From Cercis canadensis (lineage: Eukaryota > Streptophyta > Magnoliopsida > Fabales > Fabaceae): DNA of 64,000 nucleotides. The notes under the pieces are model-generated. The model saw only the letters and a program-made list of their open reading frames with translations, was not told the DNA's origin and made no database searches. This document shows positions 1-12,014 of this stretch, one piece after another (position 1 is the first letter of the stretch; each line of letters starts with the position of its first letter). A program made the position numbers and the translations under genes. The stretch spans positions 601,320 to 665,319 of the forward strand of contig QAOA01006679.1 in NCBI GenBank assembly GCA_003255065.1. Direction: 5' to 3'.

Positions 1-120
1 CATGAAAATATAAAAATAAAAACAAGTTCTAAGATGATTGCGAACATAATACCAAAAAAGTAAATGTAAACCTGACAAAAAGGATGGGACTAAGTCAACA
101 ATGACAATTAAAGGACATAC

Positions 121-464
121 AATAGTGCACGATCCTCACGGACACTGTTGTCCACTTCAATGATTTTTGATCCTGCCAAGAGTTGCATCACTAGTCCAGA
201 AGTAACAATTGGTGTGATGCCAAGTTCCATAACAGTCCCACGGTTTGATGCCAGAATGACACGCATCCAATAAAATGGATCAGCACCAGTAGTGGAGTGT
301 ATTCCATAAAGAGGAAGCTGACTGCAGACAAGGAAGATGAAGAGAGAGAAGACTGTGTATATAACCTTCTCCCTAAACGGAATCTTCCTGTCAGCATTCT
401 GAACTTCTGGCAGAAATGAAAGAAATGGTCTAACCAAATGCAGCACTCTAAATCCTCCTCCCAT
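121..464 (-). CDS. SEC61A: SEC61 alpha subunit, N-terminal coding exon (partial gene)
   Basis: This exon encodes the first ~114 residues of the Sec61 translocon pore, the ER membrane channel for co-translational protein import. It begins [20 protein letters not shown] and includes the plug/TM1 region with the family signature [18 protein letters not shown] and the segment [20 protein letters not shown]. The ATG is at 464 on the minus strand. The exon ends after the VREDRAL codons at a clean donor (TT|GTATGT, intron from 120 down), so the few codons that read through to a stop are intronic. The rest of the ~475-aa protein lies off the left edge. Just upstream, a 3' splice site (CTGCAG ending at 485) closes a 5'-UTR intron. 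Family assignment is very sure because the sequence is nearly identical to plant Sec61 alpha as I know it. Confidence 0.95.
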
Positions 465-1522
465 TTTGACTAGTCAATACCTATCTGCAGAGATTTGGAC
501 ACAATTTATCAAAACTGCAGGTAATCATGAAATAGAAATTTCATTTTTTTTTTTTAAAACAAACAGTATTACAAGAAAAGCTACACATACATAGATAGAA
601 CAGAATTATATCCATGCAAAAAGACATATATCACAGCTTCCTACATTCAAGATAAATTCTAACTGAACACCAATATTTACATCTAACTTTAATCAGCCAT
701 AATTGCTGAAATCCACATCCATACTTAACAAGGCATAAACTCTGATGAAGAACATATTTTGCAGAATTCAAACTATTTCTTTTCTAAACGTGCAAATAGA
801 AACACCTAGGAAGGCATGCTATATTTCACAAGTATATTCGAGCACAAGCTTCAACAGATTTGCAGATCAAAATCTATTGCTTACAAAATCCTCGTAGTTA
901 CATACATGCAAAGCTACCCAAACCCAAACTCAACTTTTCCATCCCATAATCCTATTTGCACATCAATCAAAGTTAATTGAGGCCAATTTACAGTAACATT
1001 CTACATGATAAACATAAATGAAACAAGAGCTTCACAAAGAAGGATTTCAACATCGTCAAATTGCAAATCGCCGACTACAATAAAAAACTTCAACCGACCA
1101 TAAAAAACAAGACAAAATATTGAAACCCAAATCAAATGAAGTAAATTTAAACAACAGGGTATAGATTTTAGAAACCAACACTCACAGCATATTCCTACTT
1201 GCGCATCAACCAAAATACTCCCTCAAAAACATCGATAGCCAAATCAAAAGAAGCAAATTTAAACAAATGGGTCAAAGTTTTAAAAATCAATACTCTCAGC
1301 AAATCGGTTTACAAGAGAAAAGAACAAAACATCATGCACCTCAATAACACTCTGATCTAATATAGCTACATCACCCCACAAAGGAAAGTGAAGCCAGTGA
1401 TCAGAATTGCCTACCATTCTAAGATATAAATACTCCTCCTTTCATAGAGACAAAGAATTCTAAACAAAATAGATAACAAAAACTTCAAAAAAAAAAATTA
1501 AAAAAATTGAAATGGAGCTTAC

Positions 1523-1700
1523 AATCGTTAATGGAAGATCCGTGTTGGGCTCGAATTAGCAGATCAGGGAGATAGAAACCCAAGGGTTTTTGCTCAGACA
1601 CGCACCCGAAGTGGCTGCGACCTGCGATAACTGGGGCGAACGGATCGGAAAACGGGAAAGAGGACGAAGGAGCCGTCTCGGTGACACGCAAGAGTAAGAC
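1523..1700 (-). other. SEC61A: SEC61A 5'-UTR exon 1 and ~1-kb leader intron
   Basis: A donor site (ATT|GTAAGC) lies at 1523/1522 on the minus strand and pairs with the acceptor at 485 just before the SEC61A start codon. This gives a ~1.04-kb intron in the 5' leader, a common arrangement in highly expressed plant housekeeping genes. The upstream boundary near 1700 is a guess from where the GC-richer leader-like sequence ends and a TATATGAAAAG-like stretch appears. The intron (486-1522) is AT-rich with no coding signal. Confidence 0.55.
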
Positions 1701-2999
1701 TTTTCATATACATGGTTGTGTTTTGATGTGCCGTGGTGCACCGGTCGTGTACACTTGCCACGACACTGAAGCCAATGGAATGGTGACACGTATGTGTATA
1801 TGAGGTAATTGGTGAGAGTGGGATCGTTGGGCAGTTGCACTAGCTTCTAAAAGAACTGACGACTGACGAGCTGGGGATGAACTCTCCGTCAGCGAATATA
1901 GAGATAGACTAAAGGAAAAAAAAAAATCATGAATAATACTATAGTATAAAAATAAAATTTTAAATCTAAAATTTATTTAAAAACAAAATAATTATTTTCA
2001 AATTCTAATATATAATTTATTTTATTTAATATATAATTATCATACTTAAATAAAAATAATCGAATAATAACAAAAAAATATTTTGATATTTCGCAGGACA
2101 CCTTTTTTAAGTTTCATCTTTCTTTTTTCATATCCGGACCTAGAGTCCTCCTAAACTTATTTATAAATTTTTTAATGAGTAAANAATTTTTAATGAGTAA
2201 AAAGTTAAAACTATTAAAATTATATTTTTGAAGAAACTATAACTCGCATAAAAACAAAGTTTCATATGGGAACTAATTCTTGAAAAGAGCTTGAATCTAT
2301 TTGAATTTAACATATCTTAGAAAATAGTTCGAGATGATAATAATTCCAAACGTCTACAACTGCAATATCACATCATTTAGCAATGTTTAAAACGAAAACA
2401 AATTCTTTTCACCCAAAAAAAAATATACTAAAGGACAAATTTTATATAGAATTTAATTATGATAAGAATCATTTTCCTTTGGTAAGTTTAAAAACTTCAG
2501 TTAAAACAAAAAAGAAAAAAACCTACAACACCTGTTATGATTTAATCAAGTGATTGTAGTACAGTATAAAGATAAGGATTAATCTATATTTCCTGAAAGA
2601 TCTTTTTCATTTTTTTTATTTTTTGTATAAAGTAGAAATTATGTAATTTCCTCAAGCTAATGATTCCTGAATTAGGAAACGTTTCTCATCATAACCAAAA
2701 TCAAAGGTTACGCTACAACTACAAACAAGTTTACAATAATATGCAATGGAGACGTGATACTTCAAGAAAAAAGCTATAATCATGTATAAATATCTGTATT
2801 TAACCTAATCTGGAATTTGCCTATGAGATGGGTATATTCATTTAAAACCCATTTACCCCCACTGAAGAACATTGAACGGGGGTTGCCTATATCACATCGT
2901 TTCCCTCTACACTAAACATTATCCAAACCACGCTCTGTAAAAATCCAGCGGTGACTCATCCCACAAGTGTTCAATTTCCAAAACAATCCCGAGTTAAAT
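1701..2999. other. Intergenic region between SEC61A and ERD2
   Basis: About 1.3 kb separating the SEC61A leader from the ERD2 stop codon. It contains the presumed SEC61A promoter (proximal ~200 bp) and AT-rich DNA, plus an isolated N at 2184 flanked by a short direct repeat (TTTTTAATGAGTAAA). The ERD2 3' UTR should occupy the right end. No ORF with family resemblance was seen. Confidence 0.5.
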
Positions 3000-5900
3000 T
3001 TAAGCAGGCAGCTTTAGTTTTGAATTGTTCTTCCAGCTGCAAAAGAAAATTTCCTCATGTTACCCTTTATATTAACACAGCAGAAAAATTATAATCTTAT
3101 CAGACAAATATCAATACCTGATGAAGTAATAGTAGAAAAAATCTGCATATAAAGCTGTCTGAACAACACCTGAGACGCAAGCTGAAACATCAAGAAAAAA
3201 GTCAGAATATGACTCCAGTAGACATAGTTCCGAAAGGTCTTATTTTAATTAAGCATTCTTACCTATCCATCGAGTAAATCGTGGCTCCGTCAGATAGCGG
3301 TATATCCAGTTCAGAATGTAAAATGCACGATATGCCCTGCAGATTGAGAATAATCAACGTGACAAATCATGCAAGCATGGAGACAGTTTATCACAACAAT
3401 GGAAGATAGGAGATTGACATGCAGAAAATTACTACCTAGGTCTAATAAACAGGATTTGTGAATGTAACATCAGAAAAATTATGACATAGATATCATTTGT
3501 GAATTTTGTAACATTCGAAACATTATGAGATACTTATCACCATCAAACTAAGTACGGATACAATCTACAACATATCATTCTGAAGGGGGGCTAATTTCTT
3601 GGCTACTCTAATATAGCAAGTAGAAAAGTCCCAAAGATCTTAGAAAGCATTATCAGCTTACAATCAGCATAGCAGGTGAAAGCTCAAAATGTAATAAGCT
3701 AGAAGATAAAGACAGATCTTAGAAGAAAAACTAGTATCAACAAAAATATACATACCCAAGAAAGAATACATATTGCCCTGTCAAGTTGTCAACATTTCCA
3801 CTTCGTTGCAACAGAACTAACTGGGGCAGTATAGCACCAGCCTCCAAGTATATTGAAAATGCCCAGAAGATCTGCACTAGATGTAAATAAAATTAATACG
3901 CAATATGCAGATTCATGATAACATACAGCAGAATAGAATGATTATAAAGCTAATATGTAAAGCACATGACTATAGTATCCTAATTGATAAGTGATAAGCA
4001 AGGAGCAAGCAATCTATTCTAGGACAAGTAGTAGGATTCATGGATTCAAATAACAAGTTTGCATGCTTTTTCAATATTAACCTGAACCAAATAAGAGGGG
4101 TAGGCCAGTTTTGCTGCAGATAATGTAAGGAAATAAATATCATATCTCCACAAATGGCATGAATTACTAGGCTATCCTACCTAACATTTATTGAAACAGT
4201 ATATTATCTATGTATAATGGATGTAAAGTGACACATTTACATTCTAGGGAAAGCAAGGAGGTAGATGATTGTAGGGCATTAAACTACCAAAATTGATAGG
4301 AAAGCAGCAAAGAAGCTCCAACTTCTAGGGCCAAATGACAACAGAACTTACTAGAGTGTGTGCACTTTTTAGAGGAATTTTGGCAGATCAAGTAAGTTCA
4401 GATTTTCAAATATTAACTTATAAAGTGATTTATAAAGAAATCTGAGGTCATGACATTGGCAAGAAATGAGAAAAGAAATACAGTAGAAAGTACAGAATGA
4501 CAACAAAAGTGATATTTCCTGCACATTAAGAAATTCCCTTACAACAGAAAAGTGGACAAAATGCAAACCAATTTAAGCCAAATAATCTAATGCAAAGGAA
4601 ACTGTAATTTAAAGATCATCTAATGCAGGCTTAACATGGAGAAACATATCATAACTTCGCTCTTAAAGCTAGCTTTCTTTTGAACCTCTTTCTTTGCAAA
4701 AAAGGAAGATGTTCAAAATTGACTTTACATAAAGAAGTGACTTTCTAGCTGGAAAACACATGCAAAGGTTGATAATTACACTAAAGTTCAGATAACTAAG
4801 TGACTTTCTACCATCAGATTCAACATTGTTTGACAGAAAAAAAAAATCTTGAAATATGTGAAACTGGAGTTAAGACTAATATAATCTACCAAAGCTTTTG
4901 TAGGCAGAAATATATGGAACTGTCATGAAACTAATTAGCAGGTTTTCTTAGATAGTTCTACATATGAAGAATGGGGATGGATTAAAATCAAGGCATAAAC
5001 TGATACTCAACCTAACATTTAGTAAAATTTTGAAAGATTTTTGCTATGACATATAGACATATGGTTTGAAAGCAGTCAAACAGTAAGCACTGGAGCATGC
5101 AAGATACAAGTTACCACTGGCGGAAAGTGTCAGCAATTAATAGAAATCAAAATCAAGCTTACTGAGCATAAAGTATGTCAAGAAGGGTTAACAATCACCC
5201 ACCTCTTGAAGTGTGAACTTCTCATGCAATATTAGTGCCAAAATAAAGCTCGCCCCAACAAGTAAATAATGGCGGAAAGTGTCAAGCTCTTTGTCATAAC
5301 TTCTCTTCACCATTGGGTGCATACGCATGCACCACACAATTGCCAAAGAGCTAGCAATAAACACCAGTTTCATGATAGTGTTATAAACGGAGACGAAGTC
5401 CGTGAACAAGTCCAAGTAACGAGCCAGAAACACCAATGCAAGGAGTTCTTGAGTCTTAAGCGAAATCCCTAAAAATAAAATCAACCAAAGAAACAGTTTT
5501 CCCAAATCAGAGGATCAATGCAACGCCTAAATCATAAATTCTCACAGATTATTCGTGATTCTTTTGTTTCCTTAAACAATGACACATTCAGAAATTTTAA
5601 AAAAAATAAAAATAAAAATAAAAAACGAATCTCAAAATTTCCCTGTGTTTTCTGCCCCCATTTTCCCTCAGTTGATACATCGAGCAGAACTAAGCAGATA
5701 AAATTCCCAACAGAAACGAACATTTTGAAAACCATTTTGCTCTTATTTAGTTCACACCAATAAAAAAAAAAAACCCGCAAATTTGTGCTCAAATTTTCCA
5801 TTTCCGTTAATTAACAACATACTTGCATTCTCCTGCTCTTCTCTCAGCAACCAAACACAGCGAGAAATCAAAATTGCTGCTGAGTGAAGAGAAAGGCAAA

Positions 5901-6205
5901 CAACCAATCGTCAATACTAATTTTATATAACCTTTTGCTGCTAAGTTTGTACACCCATAAAAAAAATAAAAAAAAAAAACCCACAAGATTGAGCTCAAAT
6001 TTTCCATTTCGGTAGGTTCACCCACTCCCATTTTTCCCACCATTTTTCTCGGGAACCAAACAGAGCGAGAGATCAAAATCGATCATGAGTAAAGAGGACT
6101 TGGAGCAGCGTTACCTGAGCATGATTTAGTGGCGTAGATTTTGAGCAAGAGCACCAAAATACTGATGAGATGGGTCATATCACCTGCGAGCCTGAAGATA
6201 TTCAT
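3000..6205 (-). CDS. ERD2: ER lumen protein-retaining receptor (K/HDEL receptor)
   Basis: Golgi/ER seven-helix receptor that binds HDEL/KDEL-tagged luminal proteins in the early Golgi and returns them to the ER through COPI vesicles. Six coding exons can be spliced cleanly: 6205-6115, 5468-5203, 3871-3756, 3336-3263, 3181-3118 and 3036-3000. All have GT/AG borders and matching phases, giving exactly 215 residues, the length of Arabidopsis ERD2. The start MNIFRLAGDMTHLISILVLL includes Arg5, used for ligand binding in this family. Internal hallmarks are ARYLDLFTDFVSVYNTIMK, QLVLLQRSGNVDNLTGQY and YADFFYYYF, and the C terminus is KLKLPA. Introns are 82 bp to ~1.3 kb. The gene lies head-to-tail with SEC61A. 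A UPRE-like site sits ~170 bp upstream of the ATG. It appears fully functional. Confidence 0.96.
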
Positions 6206-6371
6206 GGTTTCTGATACCAAATGCGGGAGATTGTGCCCTAGATTTCAGCAACTACGAGGAAGGAGAAACAGGTGGAAAAGACGCAACTAGAGGAAAACCG
6301 AAACGAAAACAATGGAATTGAATTTTTTTGGGTGGATTTTTTTTCCTTGGTAAAGTGTGTAAGGAAGGAGC

Positions 6372-6379
6372 TGACGTGG
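6372..6379 (+). promoter_or_regulatory. UPRE-like element TGACGTGG upstream of ERD2
   Basis: TGACGTGG matches the unfolded-protein-response element core TGACGTGR bound by XBP1/bZIP60-type factors, and its complement CCACGTCA is the core of the plant pUPRE. It lies ~170 bp upstream of the ERD2 start codon, where a proximal promoter is expected. ER-stress induction is a plausible inference; an ACGT-core site can also bind other bZIPs. Confidence 0.45.
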
Positions 6380-6399
6380 CAGCCAGAAACCGTTGCTTC

Positions 6400-7126
6400 T
6401 ACTCTATGTGTGGACATGCGCTGTCCGGCTCCATCTTAACCATTGAATTATCCACCCTGGTATATCATGTATTTCTCGTCCGTTTCTAGTTCTACAAAAC
6501 TTGCCGATTGTTATAAAAAAATAAAATAAAATAACACACACACAAACCATGTTTTTAATCTCTTTCCCATTACTCCAGATAAAACCTGCAAAAAGAAAGA
6601 AAATGACATAGCATTTCTCAAATAAAAAATAAATGACATAGCATTTCAGAAAATATACAATAAAAACCCTCATAAGATTGTTGAAATTCTTCCTTCATTT
6701 TCTTTTTGTTTTCTCTTAATCCTTAATGCAACATAAAGATTAATCAACTATGTCCTAGAAGTCTCTAGCTAAATAGAACACTACTTTACACTATTACACA
6801 CAAAACAATTTATCTAAGAATTTCTTCAAAGAAGTTGAACTTTCGAATTTTCTCAATTAAAAAATTTAGCTCTATCTATATGATAGAAAAAAAAAAATTG
6901 GTGGTTGTTAAATTACCTCCCAAAGAAGAGATAGCGTTGCATCCCTCCGATCAGGTGGGACCCACATATAAATTTTAGCGTTATTGTGAGTATTTCAAAA
7001 AATTGAGTCACTTAATTAGAATAATTAATTTTGTGTAAAATGTATAAATAGAGCATTATAGGAAAGTTTGAAAAATAAATTAAAATATTATTATTTTTTA
7101 ACATTATTAAATTCAAAATTTGTCAA
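6400..7126. other. AT-rich intergenic DNA
   Basis: Non-coding sequence between the ERD2 promoter and the foldback element. It has several poly-A/T runs and a short AATAAAATAAAATAAC simple repeat near 6520. No gene-like signal was seen. Confidence 0.5.
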
Positions 7127-7136
7127 TTATTTAGGT

Positions 7137-7808
7137 GGAGCGAGTCTTTGAATATTGCAATTTTGGAAAGAATTTCCACACATACGGTAGTCCTCAAACA
7201 AATTCCATGGATGCAGCACTTTTTTTTTTTTTTTTTGTAATAGTGGGTGTCAAATTTTCATTAAGAGGAAGCCGAATTTTGCCAACAACTTCAATGGAGT
7301 GCCGCATTTTCAATTTTTTTTAATTGAAAAGTTAGTGTCGTATTTTGAGATGGGGATTTCCACAAATGTGATAAGTTGAGTGTCAAATTTTCATAGCAAT
7401 TTTTTTTCAAGTGCCGATTTTTGCCAAAAACTTAAGTTGAGTTTCCACAAACTTAAGTTTTTGGCAAAATTCGGCACTTGAAAAAAAGTTGCTATGAAAA
7501 TTCGGCACTCAACTGATAACATTTGTGGAAATGCAGCACCCCCCTCTCAAAATACGCCACTAACTTTTCAATTAAAAAAAAAGATTCCACATCAAATTTT
7601 TTTTTTTGTTGAAAATGTGGCACTCCATTGAAATTGTTGGCAAAATTCGGCTTCCTCCTAATGAAAATTCGACACCCACTATTACAAAAAAATAAAAAAA
7701 GTGCTGCAAAAAATAAAATAAAAAAGTGCTGCATCCATAGAATTTGTTTGAGGACTACCATATGTATGAAAATTCTTTCCAAAACTGCAATATTCAAAGA
7801 CTTGCTCC
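7137..7808. mobile_element. Foldback Mutator-like element (MULE MITE), 672 bp
   Basis: The whole element is an imperfect palindrome: the left arm from 7137 reappears as the reverse complement ending at 7808, with the symmetry centre near 7447-7460. The termini are GGAGCRAGTCTTTGAATATT on both arms. It is flanked by a perfect 10-bp direct repeat TTATTTAGGT (7127-7136 and 7809-7818), the target-site length expected for Mutator-like transposases (9-11 bp). It carries no transposase, so it is non-autonomous. Each arm contains a short T- or A-rich tract. Related ORFs on both strands are only shadows of the palindrome. Confidence 0.85.
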
Positions 7809-7818
7809 TTATTTAGGT

Positions 7819-8669
7819 ACTTGAATGACACTAGATAACTTAGTTTTTTGATGTCTTCACAATGACACTAAAATTTATATCTAGGTTCCTCTTAAAAGTA
7901 GAAAAATATATAACTTAACAGCCACCAAAAAAAATATATAACTACTTTACATTTGAGAGAAAATATCTTAAGAAAAACATTCTAATAGTTTAGTATTTGT
8001 ATATTTATTCAGTATTTGTATCTTTATTTTTTTTTAATACTAAAAGATTTAGGATGACGAAGATTACACCATTTTAAGGTAAGAACATATGCTACAAGTT
8101 TTCACGAATGCTTACTTACAGTTATACTTACAAATCGCCTAGTAAGAGAAATTACTAGCAGTGAGAATTGAATCAAAGCCTTATAAACAAAATGCTTCAA
8201 TTTTTACGAAGTGAAACAACTTGTTGGCTTAAGTACTAGATATTCTATTACATTGATTTTATTTCCAATTTTCGCTCAAACCTATGGAGTTAAGGATAGA
8301 GTAAGTTATCTCTTATTGGTGTAGCTTTTAGTGGGTGAAAAAAGAAAAAATCGAACATAAACCATGAATCCAAGACCCAAAAGCATATTAACATTTTTGC
8401 ATTTGCAGCCAAAAGCTCGTAATGTAGTTTTAAATTTTAGACGATAAAAGTTATTGTAAAGTGCGTTTCTAGTACTTAACCAAACATATACTCTAACACG
8501 GGCCATCCACTGTAAAGTACTTTGTGGTAACAATCAAGCCCAAAAAATTGTATATGTTTTTCAAATGGGCTCCATTCACTGTTACAAGAGGTAGCAAGAA
8601 GTGTGAATATATGTATTGCCTGTGGATTAGATGCAAGTAGAGCTAGGCTCAACTATATTTCCTGCAACT
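7819..8669. other. Intergenic DNA without recognised genes
   Basis: AT-rich sequence between two DNA transposons. ORFs here are short and unlike any family I know. Confidence 0.4.
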
Positions 8670-8672
8670 TTA

Positions 8673-9164
8673 GTTGCTGCTTGGTATAAGAAATGAGAGT
8701 TACTTTGAAGGGAAAAAGAAATGAGAATGGAGGAATAAAGCTTCATTTCCCTTGTTTGGAAGATTTATTTTAAAAAATGAGAGGAGACTGGTGGGTAAGA
8801 TGCAACTCTCACACTTCTTTTTTGGTTCATTTTTGTGTTCCTCTAAATTGAGAGGTTTGGAGAAAAAATCTGTTAAAATAACTATTATACCTCTTAATTT
8901 TTTTTAAAAATTTCTCACCCTTCTATTAAGAAATAAGTGTATTATATTATTTAATTTTATATCAAATGTGTCTATTTTAATAATAAAGGGTAAATTAGTA
9001 AAATTATTTTACAATAAGACTTTTCATTTCTTTTTCTTTCATTTTGCTCATTTTAATCATCCAAATAAAAGAGAGAAAAACTTCCCCATTTTCCTTCCCT
9101 TCTTTTTCCTCTTTTTCCTCTCCTCTCTTTTTCTTTCCCCTCACTTTAAACTCTCAAACAGATC
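8673..9164. mobile_element. Tourist/PIF-Harbinger-like element, 492 bp (copy 1)
   Basis: Bounded by TTA on each side (8670-8672 and 9165-9167), the target duplication typical of PIF/Harbinger. The right end reads CTCTCAAACAGATC and the left end GTTGCTGCTTGGTATAAG; these are degenerate inverted termini related to copy 2 at 9923-10760. The interior is homologous to the reverse complement of copy 2, for example the shared AATAAAGGGTAAATTAGTAA stretch near 8980, so the two copies sit in opposite orientation. No transposase is encoded. The left boundary is less certain than the right. Confidence 0.65.
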
Positions 9165-9167
9165 TTA

Positions 9168-9922
9168 AAGCTCAAGGTTTTCTCTCTCTCGCTCTCTCTC
9201 TAGAAGCCATAGTCAAGAGGGCTTGAGATTTGGAACGAGTGTAGGAATTTCACGTAAGTTTTCCCCTCTTCACTCTCCTATAGGAAAGCTCTAGGTTTTC
9301 TCTCGCCCTAAACCATCATCAGGAAGNCTATAGAAAAGCTCTAGGTTTTCTCTCGCCCTAAACCATCATCAGGAAGGCTTGAGATTTGAAAGGTATATAC
9401 ATGTGGAGGACTCTAGTAGCTACTTCACTGCCACAAGGGAGTCCAAGTTTGTTTGTGTATTGCCATTGGAACACATGGTTTGTGATTTTGTAGCAGCAAA
9501 GTTGTGAACAAGGTTGCTAGGGTGAAAGGACTCAGAAAGCAAGCTATCCAATCATTTGGTCCTTGTGAGATTAAATCCAAGTTAGTATTAAGAACTTTAT
9601 GGTTGTGAATTAAAATTAACTTTCTCTTAAAAAATATATTATAATTATATGTGAAAGAGTAATGTTATACCCACTACTTAATTCCTCACCAAACCTTATC
9701 AGTATCAATTTGAATCACATAAACTTAAAATTTGATCCACTTAAATAGTCTAAGTTGACCGTCATAAATTTTAGTCGAGAATTAGGTAAAATTTCTTTAT
9801 ACTAAAAATATATTGATTTTCAGTGGCCTTGTTTATTTTTTATTATATTACATTGAAATAGATTAGATGTGGCCGGTTTTTTAAGAATTATATAAACACA
9901 ATATGAGACAAAGTGAGTCTTA
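9168..9922. other. Intergenic DNA with an assembly duplication at 9327
   Basis: Starts with a CT-rich tract (CTCTCTCTCGCTCTCTCTCT). A ~48-bp stretch is repeated directly on either side of the single N at 9327, suggesting unmerged contig ends. The sequence TCTAGGTTTTCTCTCGCCCTAA looks like a plant 5' leader, but no coding exon follows. Confidence 0.4.
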
Positions 9923-10760
9923 GGCTCTGTTTGAGAGTTTTTTTGGAGGGGAGAGGAGAGGAGAGGAGAGGAAAGGGAGGGAAAGGAAGGGAAAGAAAAG
10001 GGAGGGGTTTTCCTCTCCTTTGTTTGGATGATTAAAATGAGGAAAAAGAAAGGAAAGGGAAGGAAATGTCTTATTGTAAAATATTTTTACTAGTTTACCC
10101 TTTATTATCTTTTCACTCTTTTTTTCTAATTCAATTTTTTAATTATAAATGTAATTATTATTTATTTATTAAAAAATAAAAATTGATAATAACCGAATTC
10201 ATACTCTAATTAAGTACATTTTTATAAAAAAGTAAAATTTCATAAATATTAAATTATTAATATATAATATACACTTATTGCTTCTAATGAGTCATAAAAA
10301 AATTAATATACTATATATTTTCAAAAAGAAAATAAACTGTGCATCTGAAAAATTATGCAAATTCTATTGCTTTATGGGTTGCAATTAATTAAATTAGAGT
10401 GATGATAAAAGGGATTATTTATAATTTTTTTATTAGATGGATATAATTAAAATTTTTAATTAGAAATATAAAAGAATTACAATTTAAACATAAAACTTCA
10501 ACTTTTTTGCTTTCTTTTCTTATCCAACAATTCAATGGTGGCAGACAGTATGGGTAAATTAGTAAATTAATTCTCTACCCCTCCAAACCCCCCAATTTGG
10601 GGGGTTGAAATTTGTGAATGAAAAAAGGAGTGCAAGGGTCAAAGTTTAACCCTTGGTCTCCTTCCCCTTTCAAACTTAAAACTCCCAAACAAGGGAGTGG
10701 ACTCTCTCATTCCTCTCCTCTCCTCTCCTTTCCCCTCCAAAAAAACTCCCAAACATACCC
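9923..10760. mobile_element. Tourist/PIF-Harbinger-like element, 838 bp (copy 2)
   Basis: Left end GGCTCTGTTTGAGAGTTTTT and right end (complement) GGGTATGTTTGGGAGTTTTT form the terminal inverted repeat. Both ends abut TTA (9920-9922 and 10761-10763). Purine-rich GGAGGGGAGAGG arrays lie just inside each terminus and are complementary, so the ends can fold together. The GGGYMTGTTTGG-type terminus and the TTA duplication match Tourist-type MITEs. It is long for a MITE and encodes no transposase. Confidence 0.8.
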
Positions 10761-11600
10761 TTAAGCTCATATGGCACTATGAAAGCTTTGTCACAAAGCT
10801 AGTTTTGACTTTTTTCTCTCAAAAGCTCCCCTTCCCTTCCACCCTCTTCCCTAAAAAATATTCGTTTACTAACAAAACTTCAAAACTTACCTAAATTTCA
10901 TTGAAATTTAGGGTGTAAACCCACCTAAATTATAACAAAAATTGAATATTGAGTATTATATTGTAATAGCCTTGTATTCAAATCTCATTGAAATTAAGTT
11001 TGGTGCAATTATATAAGGGGAAATGATGCACCTTGTCGGCTACCCCCTATTAGCTTAGCTCTATTTATAGGCCTCTTCTATATTTGCAACTCTTCCACAA
11101 TGGCGTTACCTCTAGCTTTTGCAAACCACCCCTACTTCAACCAAACCTTCTTTCTCTCTTTGCCAGCACCTTCGGTGCATGCACAATGTCCCTGAGGCTG
11201 AGCACACAGTACATTCAGGACACGCCAAACCAGATCAGAGTTATCAAACCAGAGAGTGACATTAACCCAATTGAGGCAGAAACACAGGAAAGGAGAAACC
11301 AATCACATTAGTAACTGCTTATGATTGTCCATCAGCAGTGCACCTAGATGTTGCTGGCATAGATATCTGTCTCGTCGGAGACTCAGCATCCATGGTGATT
11401 CATGGACATGACAATATGCTGCCTATAACTTTGGAGAAATGCTTGTTCATTGTCGTGCAGTGGCTCGCGGGGCTAAGAGGCCGTTTCTCGTTGGGGATTT
11501 GCCATTTGGGACTTGTGAGTCCAGTTCCAATCAGGTACATAGTGGTCAAGTTTTGATCCAATCAAAGCAAGATTTATCTATCTGGCTTATCTCGTTGGTT

Positions 11601-12014
11601 GCTGGCAAATAGGAGAGATAAATTAATATTTGGTCGAGTCTTTAAAAATTTGATACTAAGAATAGAAGTCGCTTTCCGTCCAAATTAGAATAGGGTTTGA
11701 AATTGTGCAATCTCATCACATTTTCGCACAAGGTAAACACTAAGTTACCTTTTCTGATTCTAGTGTCATCGTAAAAATTTCTTNGCTGGCAAATAGGAGA
11801 GATAAATTAATATTTGGTCGAGTCTTTAAAAGTTTGATACTAAGAATAGAAGTCGCTTTCCGTCCAAATTAGAATAGGGTTTGAAATTGTGCAATCTCAT
11901 CACATTTCCGTCCAAATTAGAATAGGGTTTGAAATTGTGCAATCTCATCACATTTTCGCACAAGGTAAACACTAAGTTACCTTTTCTGATTCTAGTGTCA
12001 TCGTAAAAATTTCT
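11601..12014. repeat. Direct repeat around an isolated N inside KPHMT intron 1
   Basis: The ~183-bp stretch 11601-11783 (starting GCTGGCAAATAGGAGAG) is repeated at 11785-12014 after the single N at 11784. The second copy has an extra internal duplication of ~45 bp (CCGTCCAAATTAGAATAGGG). The placement around an N points to unmerged overlapping contig ends, not a biological tandem duplication. Confidence 0.75.

Noticed and set aside
1735-1790. ERSE-like CCACG-N9-CCAAT upstream of SEC61A
   Set aside because: The spacing is right but the canonical element has CCAAT before CCACG on the same strand; here the order is reversed, so it is not called.
7492-7797. 101-codon minus ORF and the related 7135-7323 plus ORF
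   Set aside because: They are the two arms of the same palindrome read on opposite strands.
11338-11556. KPHMT exon as an active gene
   Set aside because: Several frame changes and a premature stop in the last exon; no set of splice sites restores a complete protein.
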